From Candidatus Borkfalkia stercoripullorum (lineage in GTDB: Bacteria; Bacillota; Clostridia; Christensenellales; Borkfalkiaceae): 64,000 nucleotides of DNA. A model generated the notes under the pieces. The model did not search any database. It saw only the letters and a program-made list of their open reading frames with translations, and was not told the DNA's origin. Both the position numbers and the translations under genes were made by a program. Shown one piece after another: positions 8,520 through 15,727 of the stretch; the first letter of the stretch is position 1, and every line of letters starts with the position of its first letter. The DNA is taken from assembly GCA_019119395.1 (NCBI GenBank), contig DWXC01000019.1, positions 1 through 64,000 of the forward strand. Direction: 5' to 3'.

Positions 8520-9044
8520 TTACCTGAAATACGCGGGCCTGTGGAAACTGCCGCACAGCGTGGGCGAAAGCGCGTACAAAAGCTGGCGGCCGTCCGCCTT
8601 TTTATCCAAACGGAAAGCGTTGAATTTCATCTTTTTTTCGTCGAATCCCGCGAGCGCGGAGACGGGAAGCCCGATCTCGGCGCGGTAGCCCGTTCCCGTC
8701 AGTTCCGCCGAGGCGGAAAACGGCGGCGTTTGCTTTTCGAGGGCGGGGCTTTCGCCGTCTTTGTTGAAAACCGCGCCGTAAAAGCGCACGCCGAACGGAG
8801 ATACTTCCAATTCCTTATAATTTTTGAGATCGCCGTCGGGAGAGATGAAAACCTCCACCGCGTCGGCGTTCCAGATATCATCGTTGTCCTGCGTATACGG
8901 GCTGACGACGTCCTCGTCCTTCACCTCGAAGAAAAAGCGGAGAACGCCGCCTTCGAGCGCGTAGCGGAAAGCGCATTCGCCGTTTTCGCCGCCGGCAGTG
9001 TTTTCGCGCAGGAAATATATTTTATTCTGTTCGAATGCAGACAT
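8520..9044 (-). CDS. Cytosolic CBM9-like (carbohydrate-binding fold) protein
   Basis: A 174-residue protein without a signal peptide. The pattern with IWNADAVEVFISPDGD (about 57-72), then GYRAEIGLPVSAL and KMKFNAFRLDK, matches the beta-sandwich family of CBM9 and related domains. Those are normally attached to secreted glycoside hydrolases. Here the domain stands alone, apparently inside the cell, within an amino-sugar operon. The ribosome site AAGAGGTGA overlaps the stop codon of the upstream kinase gene, so translation is coupled. The function is unknown; a sugar-binding or scaffolding role is only a guess. Confidence 0.65.
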   Translation of the reverse strand: MSAFEQNKIYFLRENTAGGENGECAFRYALEGGVLRFFFEVKDEDVVSPYTQDNDDIWNADAVEVFISPDGDLKNYKELEVSPFGVRFYGAVFNKDGESPALEKQTPPFSASAELTGTGYRAEIGLPVSALAGFDEKKMKFNAFRLDKKADGRQLLYALSPTLCGSFHRPAYFR

Positions 9045-9048
9045 TTCG

Positions 9049-10146
9049 TCACCTCTTCATCGCGGCGTCCGTCATTTTACCGAACGCCGACAGCATGTCG
9101 TCCACCAGTTTGAACTGAGTGCGCGCACGGTCGAGATTTTGTTTCGGGCGGTGCGTCTTGAAGTAGACGTCCCCTTCCAGATAATCGGTCAGAAAGCGCA
9201 TGCCGCACTCGTAGGTCATAAGCACCGCGCCGACGGGCAGATTTTTCTTTTCCTCTTCGGTGACCGAGCCGCCCACGGCGGACAGGTAGCCGTCGAGATA
9301 GGTCTCGTACAGGTCGAAACGGAAATTGACTTTGGAAAGGTCGGGCTCGTCCTCGGCGGCGGGATTGCAGCCGAAACGGATGCTGTCGCCGAAGTCGTAA
9401 CAGAGCGAGCCGGGCATGACGGTATCGAGATCGATGACGGCGAGCGCCTTGCCCGTCGCATCGTCGAGCATGACGTTGTTGAGCTTGGTATCGTTGTGCG
9501 TGACGCGCAGAGGGATCTCTCCCGAGGCGATCTTATCGACGATCTTCCCGCACAGATCTTTATGCGAGATCACCCAATCGACTTCCTTTTGAACCTCGTT
9601 TTTCCTGCCGCACACGTCTTTTTCCATCGCGCGCAAAAAATTCGCGTAGCGCACTTTCGTGTTGTGGAAATCGGGCAGAATCTCATACAGTTGCGAAGCG
9701 TCGAAGTCGGCAAGAAGGGACGCGAAACCGCCGAACGCCCGCGCGCTTTCGTAAAAGTCGGCGGGATCGCGCACGACCTGGTAGGAAGTCGCGTTTTCGA
9801 TGAAAACATACATACGGAAATAATTTTCGCCGTCAAAATAAAAACTTTTGCCGTCTTTCGTCCGCACGAGCATCAGGCATTCCCGCAAGGGGTCTCCCCC
9901 GCGCTTTTCCACGCTTTTGCGGCAGAAATCGGTAACGAGTTCGATATTGTGCATGAGTTTATCGACATCCGCGAACAGGCGGTTGTTGATGCGCTGCAAT
10001 ATGTAATGCTTTTCGATCCCGTTATCGTTTACCGTGAGTTTAAAAGTGTCGTTGATGTGTCCTTCCCCGTAGCGAACGCAGGAAACGAACGTTCCGCCCG
10101 TGCAAAACTGCGCGCTGACCGAAGGGAAATCATATTCCGCCGCCAT
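9049..10146 (-). CDS. Aminoglycoside-phosphotransferase-fold sugar kinase, N-acetylhexosamine kinase (NahK)-like
   Basis: A 365-residue kinase, close in length to bifidobacterial N-acetylhexosamine 1-kinase. The catalytic loop is HNDTKLNN (about 217-224), followed by the metal-binding VIDLDTVMPGSL (about 238-249) and CYDFGDSIRFGCNPA, all typical of NahK-type proteins of the APH fold. Those enzymes phosphorylate GlcNAc or GalNAc with ATP, usually at C1. The start is ATG 10146 with AGGAGA; longer frames upstream run through the promoter and are not real. It is the first gene of the operon with the CBM9-like protein, deacetylase and nagB. A 6-kinase activity is possible and would fit NagB better. 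Confidence 0.8.
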   Translation of the reverse strand: MAAEYDFPSVSAQFCTGGTFVSCVRYGEGHINDTFKLTVNDNGIEKHYILQRINNRLFADVDKLMHNIELVTDFCRKSVEKRGGDPLRECLMLVRTKDGKSFYFDGENYFRMYVFIENATSYQVVRDPADFYESARAFGGFASLLADFDASQLYEILPDFHNTKVRYANFLRAMEKDVCGRKNEVQKEVDWVISHKDLCGKIVDKIASGEIPLRVTHNDTKLNNVMLDDATGKALAVIDLDTVMPGSLCYDFGDSIRFGCNPAAEDEPDLSKVNFRFDLYETYLDGYLSAVGGSVTEEEKKNLPVGAVLMTYECGMRFLTDYLEGDVYFKTHRPKQNLDRARTQFKLVDDMLSAFGKMTDAAMKR

Positions 10147-10200
10147 CGACTCTCCTTTTGCGGGGCACGGCCAAAAATGCGCGGCGTGCGACCCGCCCTT

Positions 10201-10209
10201 TCGTTTGCA
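10201..10209 (-). promoter_or_regulatory. Possible LacI-type half site
   Basis: TGCAAACGA, just downstream of the amino-sugar operon -10 box, resembles one half of a LacI-family site. The other half is not conserved, so this is weak. Confidence 0.25.
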
Positions 10210-10212
10210 CAT

Positions 10213-10242
10213 ATTATATCCGTTTCGGGGGGCGCGTGTCAA
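10213..10242 (-). promoter_or_regulatory. Promoter of the amino-sugar operon
   Basis: TTGACA (10242-10237) and TATAAT (10218-10213) are separated by 18 bases, about 65 bases upstream of the kinase start codon. Confidence 0.8.
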
Positions 10243-10353
10243 ACAGAATAGCAGACAGTAAAACAAAAATATATTTAACAAAATTATAAATCTTTCGCCG
10301 CGATTCAGCGAAATTTAAATTGTTTAAATTCTTGGAAAAACAAATTTTATTGT

Positions 10354-10382
10354 TTGACAAAGCGCAGCGACTTTGCTATAAT
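10354..10382 (+). promoter_or_regulatory. Promoter of the tRNA-Pro transcription unit
   Basis: Perfect TTGACA (10354-10359) and TATAAT (10377-10382) are separated by 17 bases. The first tRNA-like sequence starts 80 bases downstream and the intact tRNA about 275 bases downstream, an unusually long leader for a tRNA. Confidence 0.85.
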
Positions 10383-10461
10383 AATAAAGCTGTTGAAGCG
10401 GATATCCGTTTTTTTGCGGAAAGACCAAAATCGGACCGCGGAAACGGTTTATTCCGGAAAA

Positions 10462-10627
10462 CGAGGTGTAGCGCAGTTTGGTAGCGCGCACGAATCCGGG
10501 GCTCCCGAAAATCGCAACGGAGCGAGATTTTCGGGAAGAGGAGCCGCCGAGCGTAAAAGCGAGCGTTGCCCTACGGGGAACGCGAGAGCAAAACCGACGG
10601 CGGCGACGAGGGACCAAGAGGTCGTGG
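10462..10627 (+). pseudogene. Scrambled tRNA-Pro copy
   Basis: Bases 10462-10489 are identical to the first 28 bases of the intact tRNA-Pro gene 197 bases downstream. Then 120 unrelated bases follow, containing a strong hairpin. Bases 10610-10627 again match the anticodon 3' side and variable loop of the same tRNA. The anticodon stem 5' side, the T arm and the acceptor 3' strand are missing, so no functional tRNA can form. It lies in the same transcript as the intact gene. Confidence 0.75.
10499..10545 (+). repeat. Hairpin inside the tRNA-Pro pseudo-copy
   Basis: CCGAAAATC and GATTTTCGG pair perfectly and are extended outward by GGCTCC with GGAGCC across a small bulge. There is no T-run, so it is not a standard terminator. 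It forms the core of the insert that splits the pseudo-tRNA. Confidence 0.65.
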
Positions 10628-10658
10628 AGCGACCGAAGCAAATCGAAGCAGTAAACAA

Positions 10659-10735
10659 CGAGGTGTAGCGCAGTTTGGTAGCGCGCTTGGTTCGGGACCA
10701 AGAGGTCGTGGGTTCAAGTCCCGTCACCTCGACCA
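10659..10735 (+). tRNA. tRNA-Pro(CGG)
   Basis: The cloverleaf is complete: acceptor CGAGGTG with CACCTCG, D stem GCGC/GCGC, anticodon stem CTTGG/CCAAG with loop TTCGGGA (anticodon CGG), and a T arm with TTCAAGT. The T stem includes two G-U pairs. CCA is encoded at 10733-10735. Confidence 0.95.
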
Positions 10736-10739
10736 CAAA

Positions 10740-10778
10740 AGAGCGGAAGGCAAAAACCTTCCGCTCTCTTGTTTTTGC
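10740..10778 (+). terminator. Terminator of the tRNA-Pro unit
   Basis: AGAGCGGAAGG and CCTTCCGCTCT form an 11-bp stem around CAAAAA, with a T-rich tail starting at 10768. Confidence 0.88.
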
Positions 10779-10811
10779 GTGATTTGCCTTTACTGTCTGC
10801 GTATAAACCTC

Positions 10812-10852
10812 AAAAAGAGAGGTCATCCTTTGAGGACAGCCTCTCTTTTTTT
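10812..10852. terminator. Second terminator, facing both ways
   Basis: AAAAAGAGAGG and CCTCTCTTTTT enclose an inner hairpin. There are A and T runs on opposite sides, so it can serve the tRNA unit and the leftward remnant at 10857. Confidence 0.75.
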
Positions 10853-10856
10853 GCGT

Positions 10857-11222
10857 TTAAGCGGGCAATTCTACCGTTGTTGACCCGTAATTTTTGAAAG
10901 TATAATTTATTTCAAGCCTTGTACCACTAAATTCTACAATAGCAGTCGCAGAAGCAAACCTGCTATTTTCCATATTCAGTCTAAACGAACTCATTTCATA
11001 TCCTATAAGAGACGAAAATGATTGCAATGCGTTATCCGTCATGGAAAAATAGTCATCTTCTTTTGTGAGATCGTCATAATATAATGCAGTAAAAGCAGAA
11101 AAACAGCTTTCATATTCAGCCCTATCGTCAACGGCCTCTTCCAATGTTTCATAATATGTTTTATCCCAGCTTTCTGAATCTTCATCAAATTCATAAGCGG
11201 AGAACGTCAAAAAATTCTTAAT
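10857..11222 (-). pseudogene. AT-rich gene remnant, 5' end missing
   Basis: The frame codes for an acidic, Ser/Tyr-rich tail of about 120 residues ending ...FKNYGSTTVELPA. It is clearly more AT-rich than all neighbours. No ATG with a ribosome site exists; the only plausible start is a TTG at 11210 without one. Upstream, the frame runs into the terminator of bioY, so the original 5' part seems to have been lost. I do not recognise the family; the beta-rich end could belong to a secreted or lipoprotein domain. The position beside a damaged tRNA copy suggests debris of a past insertion or deletion. Confidence 0.5.
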
Positions 11223-11225
11223 CGA

Positions 11226-11261
11226 AAAAACATCCGAACGTTCGTGCGTTCGGATGTTTTT
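11226..11261 (-). terminator. Terminator of birA-bioY
   Basis: AAAAACATCCGAACG and CGTTCGGATGTTTTT form a 15-bp perfect stem with a six-base loop, about 50 bases after bioY. Confidence 0.88.
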
Positions 11262-11312
11262 CGTTGAAACAAAATCGTATCGTAAAGCTCGCCATAAAGC
11301 GCGCCGCACTCT

Positions 11313-11909
11313 TTATCTGCGGCGGGAAAGTACGTTGCAGACCCGCTCGGCAAGCACCGCGGCAAGCACGGAAAGGATCAGATCCTTGGGCATATAGATC
11401 AAATTATAGTAAATCATCGCGCTTCCCAGCCCGTTCATTTGCATGTAATATTTCCATATAAGCGCGAAGTAAGGCATGCCGATGAGATAGTTTGCGGCAA
11501 AGCCGACGGCCGCCGCGATCACGGCGCGGCGGAGCGTGAGCCGACCGCGGCCGCGCACAAGCCCCGCCGCAAACGCCGCGGCGACGAAACCTATGATATA
11601 GCCGAACGTGAGTTGAAATACATAGGCAAACCCACCGCCCGAAGTAAATACGGGGAGCCCCAGAAGTCCGATGAAAACGTAAACGGCAACGGACGCCGCT
11701 CCCCATGCGGGCCCGAGCAAAAGCCCCGCCAATATCGCCACGACCGTCTGAAAGGTAAGCGGCACAAAAGGGAACGGGATGCGGATAAACGCCGAAACGA
11801 TCATAAGCACGACGAAAAGCGCACATTCCGCAAGCCGAACCGCGATGCGGGCACGCGGCGGCGGCTTAACGGGCAAAATTCCCTGTTTTTTATCGTTTAT
11901 GTCTGACAT
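11313..11909 (-). CDS. bioY: BioY, biotin-specific substrate-binding component of an ECF transporter
   Basis: A 198-residue membrane protein with about six hydrophobic segments. The stretch IPFPFVPLTFQTVVAILAG (about 45-63), then LGLPVFTSGGGF and FGYIIGF, are BioY signatures. It binds biotin and works with the shared EcfAA'T module, which is not in this window. The ribosome site GAGGT lies before the ATG. It follows birA by 20 bases in the same operon, so biotin uptake is probably repressed by BirA when biotin is plentiful. Confidence 0.95.
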   Translation of the reverse strand: MSDINDKKQGILPVKPPPRARIAVRLAECALFVVLMIVSAFIRIPFPFVPLTFQTVVAILAGLLLGPAWGAASVAVYVFIGLLGLPVFTSGGGFAYVFQLTFGYIIGFVAAAFAAGLVRGRGRLTLRRAVIAAAVGFAANYLIGMPYFALIWKYYMQMNGLGSAMIYYNLIYMPKDLILSVLAAVLAERVCNVLSRRR

Positions 11910-11929
11910 AATACCTCAAAAACCTCGTT

Positions 11930-12892
11930 TCAAAGCCTGATACTTACCTCACCCGCGGCGAGAGTACGTATTTGCCCGTCGTCCATGCGCACGACGAGAA
12001 AACAGTTTTCATCCAGCCCCACGGCCGTAGCGTCGCACTCGAGCGCGCCTGAAAGTACGTGAACGCGCTTTCCGACGATAAAACAGCGGCGTTTATATTC
12101 CGCGTAAAACGTGCGCTCGGAGATGTGCGCGAGGTGATACGCAAACCGCTCAGCAACGGCCGCACAGAGCCGCGCGCGGCCTTCGGGGGGATATTCCCCT
12201 TCCCCGAATACAGAGCCGGCTATATCTTTCAATTCTTCCGGAAAATCGATGTGCTTAACATTGACTCCTATGCCGACGACCGCGTACGCGAGCCCGCCGC
12301 TCTCAACGTCGAAAGAGGCTTCCGTCAGAATTCCGCAGACCTTTTTGCCGCCCAAAAACACGTCGTTGACCCATTTGATTTCCGCATATTTCCCCGATAC
12401 TTCTTCGATCGCTTCGCACACGGCAACGGCGGCGCAAGTCGTTATGAACAGCGTTTCGGAAGCGGGGATCTTCGGGCGCAGCAGTATGCTCATATATAAC
12501 CCCGCGCCTTCGGGAGAATAAAACGGGCGGCGATACCGCCCCCTGCCCTCCGACTGGCTTTCGGCGACGACGATCGTCCCGTCACGTGCGCCGAGCGCGG
12601 CGAGCGCCTTTGCCTCGTCGTTGGTCGAGCCCGTCTTTTTCAGCACTTTGACGGGGCGCTCACCGTGCAGAAATTTTTCGATGCCCGAAGCGGAAAGCGC
12701 GTCGCTTTCCTCCAAAAGAGCATACCCCCTGTTCTTTACGGAAGAGATCGCAAAGCCTTCCTTTTCCAACAGTTTTATACACTTCCAAACAGCGTTGCGA
12801 CTGACGCCGAATCCTTCGGCAAGCTGCTCGCCCGAAACATATTCTCCGCGCGAGCTCTCCAATTTGCGCAAAATTTTTTCTTTGAGTTCCAT
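11930..12892 (-). CDS. birA: BirA, biotin-protein ligase and biotin repressor
   Basis: A 320-residue bifunctional protein. The N-terminal winged helix (GEQLAEGFGVSRNAVWKCIK, about 22-41) binds DNA, the central domain has the biotinyl-AMP loop GRGRYRR, and KWVNDVF is a further ligase motif; a short C-terminal domain follows. It activates biotin with ATP and attaches it to carboxylase carrier domains. A BirA box overlaps its promoter, indicating autoregulation together with bioY. The -10 box ends only six bases before the ATG and no ribosome site is present, so the transcript may be leaderless. Confidence 0.95.
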   Translation of the reverse strand: MELKEKILRKLESSRGEYVSGEQLAEGFGVSRNAVWKCIKLLEKEGFAISSVKNRGYALLEESDALSASGIEKFLHGERPVKVLKKTGSTNDEAKALAALGARDGTIVVAESQSEGRGRYRRPFYSPEGAGLYMSILLRPKIPASETLFITTCAAVAVCEAIEEVSGKYAEIKWVNDVFLGGKKVCGILTEASFDVESGGLAYAVVGIGVNVKHIDFPEELKDIAGSVFGEGEYPPEGRARLCAAVAERFAYHLAHISERTFYAEYKRRCFIVGKRVHVLSGALECDATAVGLDENCFLVVRMDDGQIRTLAAGEVSIRL

Positions 12893-12898
12893 GCCGCT

Positions 12899-12927
12899 AT
12901 CATAACATATTCATCCGCAATTGTCAA
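12899..12927 (-). promoter_or_regulatory. birA-bioY promoter, apparently leaderless
   Basis: TTGACA (12927-12922) and TATGAT (12904-12899) are separated by 17 bases. Only AGCGGC lies between the -10 box and the ATG, so transcription should begin at or next to the start codon. Confidence 0.8.
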
Positions 12928-12952
12928 CCAAATTTTATTTTCAGGTTGACTA
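12921..12952. promoter_or_regulatory. BirA box
   Basis: TTGTCAACC and GGTTGACTA are separated by 14 bases; the arms match at eight of nine positions. This is the known form of BirA operators in Bacillota. The left arm covers the -35 box of birA. Confidence 0.88.
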
Positions 12953-12960
12953 ATCGCGCG

Positions 12961-12991
12961 AAAAAGCCGCCCTGCTTTCGGCAGGGCGGCT
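12961..12991 (-). terminator. Terminator of aspS
   Basis: An 11-bp GC-rich stem (AGCCGCCCTGC with GCAGGGCGGCT) is followed by five T on the leftward strand. Confidence 0.9.
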
Positions 12992-13006
12992 AAAAAACAA
13001 AACCGT

Positions 13007-14338
13007 TTACGGTGTGACGCGGTTGATGTCTCTCGGGAACATGGAAGCATAGCGCACGTTTTTAAAGCCGAGAAGGTGCATCGTGATGCGTTCCAGCCCC
13101 AACCCGAGCCCGCCGTGCGGCGGCATGCCGTACTTGTGCGCCATGAGATAACTTTCGAAATCGTCGGGGTTCATGCCGCGCGCCTTCATTTTAGCGACCT
13201 GTTCGCGATAGTCGTGGATGCGCTGGCCGCCCGTCGTGATCTCGATGCCGCGGAACAGAAGGTCGAAGCTCAGAGTGTAATCGGGATCTTCCGGGTCGTC
13301 CATGGCATAGAACGGGCGCTTTTCGGAAGGATAATGGGTGACGAACAGGAAGTCGGAGTTGAACTGCTGTTTCGCCCACTTGCCGAGGAGCTGTTCCTCT
13401 TCCGGCTCGAAATCGCGGTAGTCGGTGATCTTCTTTTTGAATTTTTTGGTGATGATCTCCTTCGCGTCCATGAATTTGATGAACGGGATGTCGCCGATCT
13501 CGGGGAGGTTGACGTTCAAAAGCGCGATCTCTTCGGCATAGTCCTTTTTGAGGAGTTCCATGATATATTTGAGCGCGCCCGTTTCCATGTTCATGATGTC
13601 ATAGAAACTGTCGATAAAGCCCATCTCGAAGTCCATGCTGATGTACTCGTTGAGGTGGCGGGAGGTGTCGTGATGCTCCGCGCGGAACACGGGGCCGACC
13701 TCGAACACCCTTTCGTACACGGGAACGAGCATCTGTTTATAGAACTGCGGGCTCTGCGCGAGAAAGACCTGCTTGCCGAAATAATCGAGCCTGAAAATGT
13801 TCGCGCCGCCCTCCGCGCCCTGCGCGTTGATCTTGGGCGTGCGGATCTCGGTGAAATCCTGCGAGAACAAAAATTCGCGGAAGCCGCGCGCAATGCCCTC
13901 CTGGATCTTGAACACGGCGCGCTCTTTGGGATTGCGAAGGGTGACGGGACGCATGTTCAGGTTGAGATCGAGCGGGATATTGTCGAGCTGCTTTTTGTTG
14001 ATGACGATGGGCATCTGTTCGGCGGGCGAAGACAATACCTCTATATTATGGATCTGCAATTCGTAACGGTCGTCGCGGGTCTGGTCTTTGACGATCTTGC
14101 CCGTGATCTTCACGGCGCAGCCCTCGACGACTTTGTCGTCCATGCGGTAATCCGAAAAATCGGGAGAATACACGCACTGCACGACGTCGCGCGCGGTGCG
14201 GACGATGACGAAGGCAAAACCCGTCATCTCGCGGATGCGGTGGATCATGCCCTTGAACACGACTTCTTTATCGACGTACGCGGGGAAATCTTTATACCCG
14301 ACGCTCGTATTTTGTATCTGTCCGTCGATCTTTTCCAT
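13007..14338 (-). CDS. aspS: Aspartyl-tRNA synthetase, archaeal-like short type
   Basis: A 443-residue class II synthetase. The N-terminal OB-fold binds the anticodon (about 10-110). Motif 2 is seen in VGPVFRAEHHDTSRHLNEY and motif 3 in GLGLGLERITMHLLG near the C-terminus. The length and the lack of the bacterial GAD insertion place it in the archaeal-like AspRS2 group. Members of that group are often non-discriminating and also charge tRNA-Asn, relying on GatCAB amidation; whether this one does is not visible here. The start is ATG 14338 with GAGAGG. Alone in its unit, it ends in a strong terminator. Confidence 0.93.
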   Translation of the reverse strand: MEKIDGQIQNTSVGYKDFPAYVDKEVVFKGMIHRIREMTGFAFVIVRTARDVVQCVYSPDFSDYRMDDKVVEGCAVKITGKIVKDQTRDDRYELQIHNIEVLSSPAEQMPIVINKKQLDNIPLDLNLNMRPVTLRNPKERAVFKIQEGIARGFREFLFSQDFTEIRTPKINAQGAEGGANIFRLDYFGKQVFLAQSPQFYKQMLVPVYERVFEVGPVFRAEHHDTSRHLNEYISMDFEMGFIDSFYDIMNMETGALKYIMELLKKDYAEEIALLNVNLPEIGDIPFIKFMDAKEIITKKFKKKITDYRDFEPEEEQLLGKWAKQQFNSDFLFVTHYPSEKRPFYAMDDPEDPDYTLSFDLLFRGIEITTGGQRIHDYREQVAKMKARGMNPDDFESYLMAHKYGMPPHGGLGLGLERITMHLLGFKNVRYASMFPRDINRVTP

Positions 14339-14425
14339 ATCTGTTACCTCTCTTTGGATTTCAAATCTTATTTTAATATTTTGCGAAAGAAAATGCAAGC
14401 GAATACGCGCAGATACCCGCCAAAA

Positions 14426-15727
14426 TCACGGGCGGCGCAAAGACTTCGGGTATTTGTTTTTCATTACGCCGCCGACGCTCTTGCCCAGCCCGAGCGCAAA
14501 GCCGTGCCACGTTGCCGCACACCAACCCTTGCCGCACGAGGACGGCACTTCTTCCCCGCGCAGATATTTTGCCGCGTCCACGTCGGAAAGTTCGTTCGCG
14601 TTGCAAAAATTTTCCCCGTCGGCGGCGAGCGCCAGGGCGTGGTCGGGCTCGAACCTGTCACCCGAAATCTCCCCGAGCCGCACGCCCGACCGCAGGACTT
14701 TCAGTCCGTCCAAGGGAAACACCCCCTCGGGCGCAAGATACAGAGCGTTACCGAACCGAAGCAGTTCCCCCGAAAGCGGAGCGGCGAAAAACTCACCTTC
14801 AAACGCGCGCCACAGCGCCGCGGAACGCTTGTCCGCGCGCGGAAGCCTTGCCCGCGCATTCGCGTTCAGCCTTGCGGGCGCGCCCGTTTCCGTTTCGTTT
14901 GCGGCCGTCTTTTCAAAAACCGCCGCATAATGCCCCTCTCCGCGCACGCGGTGCGGATAAAGCTTGTGCTCTTCGATGAAAGAAAATCCCCGCCCGGCAA
15001 GCCATGCGGCGTTTTTTTCGTCTTCTTCTTCCGAAAAGGTGCAGGTGGAATAGACGAGCCGCCCGCCCGCGCGCAGCATTTTTGCCGCGCTGTTTAATAT
15101 TTTGCGCTGGCGGTCGGCGCACATGCGGACGTTCTGTCCGCTCCATTCGGCAAGCGCGGCGGGTTCTTTACGGAACATCCCCTCGCCCGAACAGGGCGCG
15201 TCCACCAATATTTTATCGAAGTAATTTTCAAATCGCGCTTCGAGCGCCTCGGGGTCGGCGCACGTCACGACGGCGTTGCGCACGCCCTGCCGCATGACGT
15301 TTTCGGAAAGGATCGCCGCGCGGGAAGGGATCTTTTCGTTCAGCACAAGTATCCCCTCTCCCCGCATCGCCGCAGCGAGCTGCGTGCCCTTGCCGCCCGG
15401 GGCAGAACAAAGATCGAGGATGCGTTCCCCCGGTTTCGCGCGCAACAGAGGAGCGGCGCATGCCGCGCTCGGCTCCTGTACATAAAAAAGCCCCGCGGCA
15501 AAGGCGAGGCTTTTGCCCGGTTTTTCGTCTTTGATGTAAAAACAGTTTTCAGCCCAGGAAACGGCGCCGTCCGTCTGCAAAAAACCTTCCGAGAGGAAAC
15601 GCGACGGCGAAATTTTCAGCGTATTGACGCGCACGCCCCTGACGGGCGGCTCGTCCAGGCAGGAAAAATACCCGTCCGCATCGGGCAGGGCCCGCATTCT
15701 CGCAATGTATTCTTCGGGGAGATTCAT
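14426..15727 (-). CDS. RsmF-like rRNA cytosine-C5 methyltransferase (NOL1/NOP2/Sun family)
   Basis: A 433-residue SAM-dependent RNA m5C methyltransferase. It shows the SAM motif LDLCSAPGGKGTQLA (about 103-117), the motif IV Cys in DAPCSGEGMFRKE and the motif VI Cys in YSTCTFSEEED. The C-terminal third is the extra domain found in the RsmF/YebU group, ending in a PUA-like region. GGAGGAAGA precedes ATG 15727, which overlaps the stop of the exonuclease gene (ATGA). The target is likely 16S rRNA, but the exact site cannot be told from sequence. Confidence 0.88.
   Translation of the reverse strand: MNLPEEYIARMRALPDADGYFSCLDEPPVRGVRVNTLKISPSRFLSEGFLQTDGAVSWAENCFYIKDEKPGKSLAFAAGLFYVQEPSAACAAPLLRAKPGERILDLCSAPGGKGTQLAAAMRGEGILVLNEKIPSRAAILSENVMRQGVRNAVVTCADPEALEARFENYFDKILVDAPCSGEGMFRKEPAALAEWSGQNVRMCADRQRKILNSAAKMLRAGGRLVYSTCTFSEEEDEKNAAWLAGRGFSFIEEHKLYPHRVRGEGHYAAVFEKTAANETETGAPARLNANARARLPRADKRSAALWRAFEGEFFAAPLSGELLRFGNALYLAPEGVFPLDGLKVLRSGVRLGEISGDRFEPDHALALAADGENFCNANELSDVDAAKYLRGEEVPSSCGKGWCAATWHGFALGLGKSVGGVMKNKYPKSLRRP

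Noticed and set aside
10462..10627. tRNA gene with a self-splicing intron
   Set aside because: The flanking exon pieces do not rebuild a tRNA: the anticodon stem 5' strand, T arm and acceptor 3' strand are missing.
10324..10826. Overlapping frames across the tRNA-Pro region
   Set aside because: They run through the tRNA, the pseudo-tRNA and terminators; no coding signal.
13076..15097. Rightward open frame of 673 codons across aspS and the methyltransferase gene
   Set aside because: It crosses two real leftward genes and the promoter between them; no recognisable domain.
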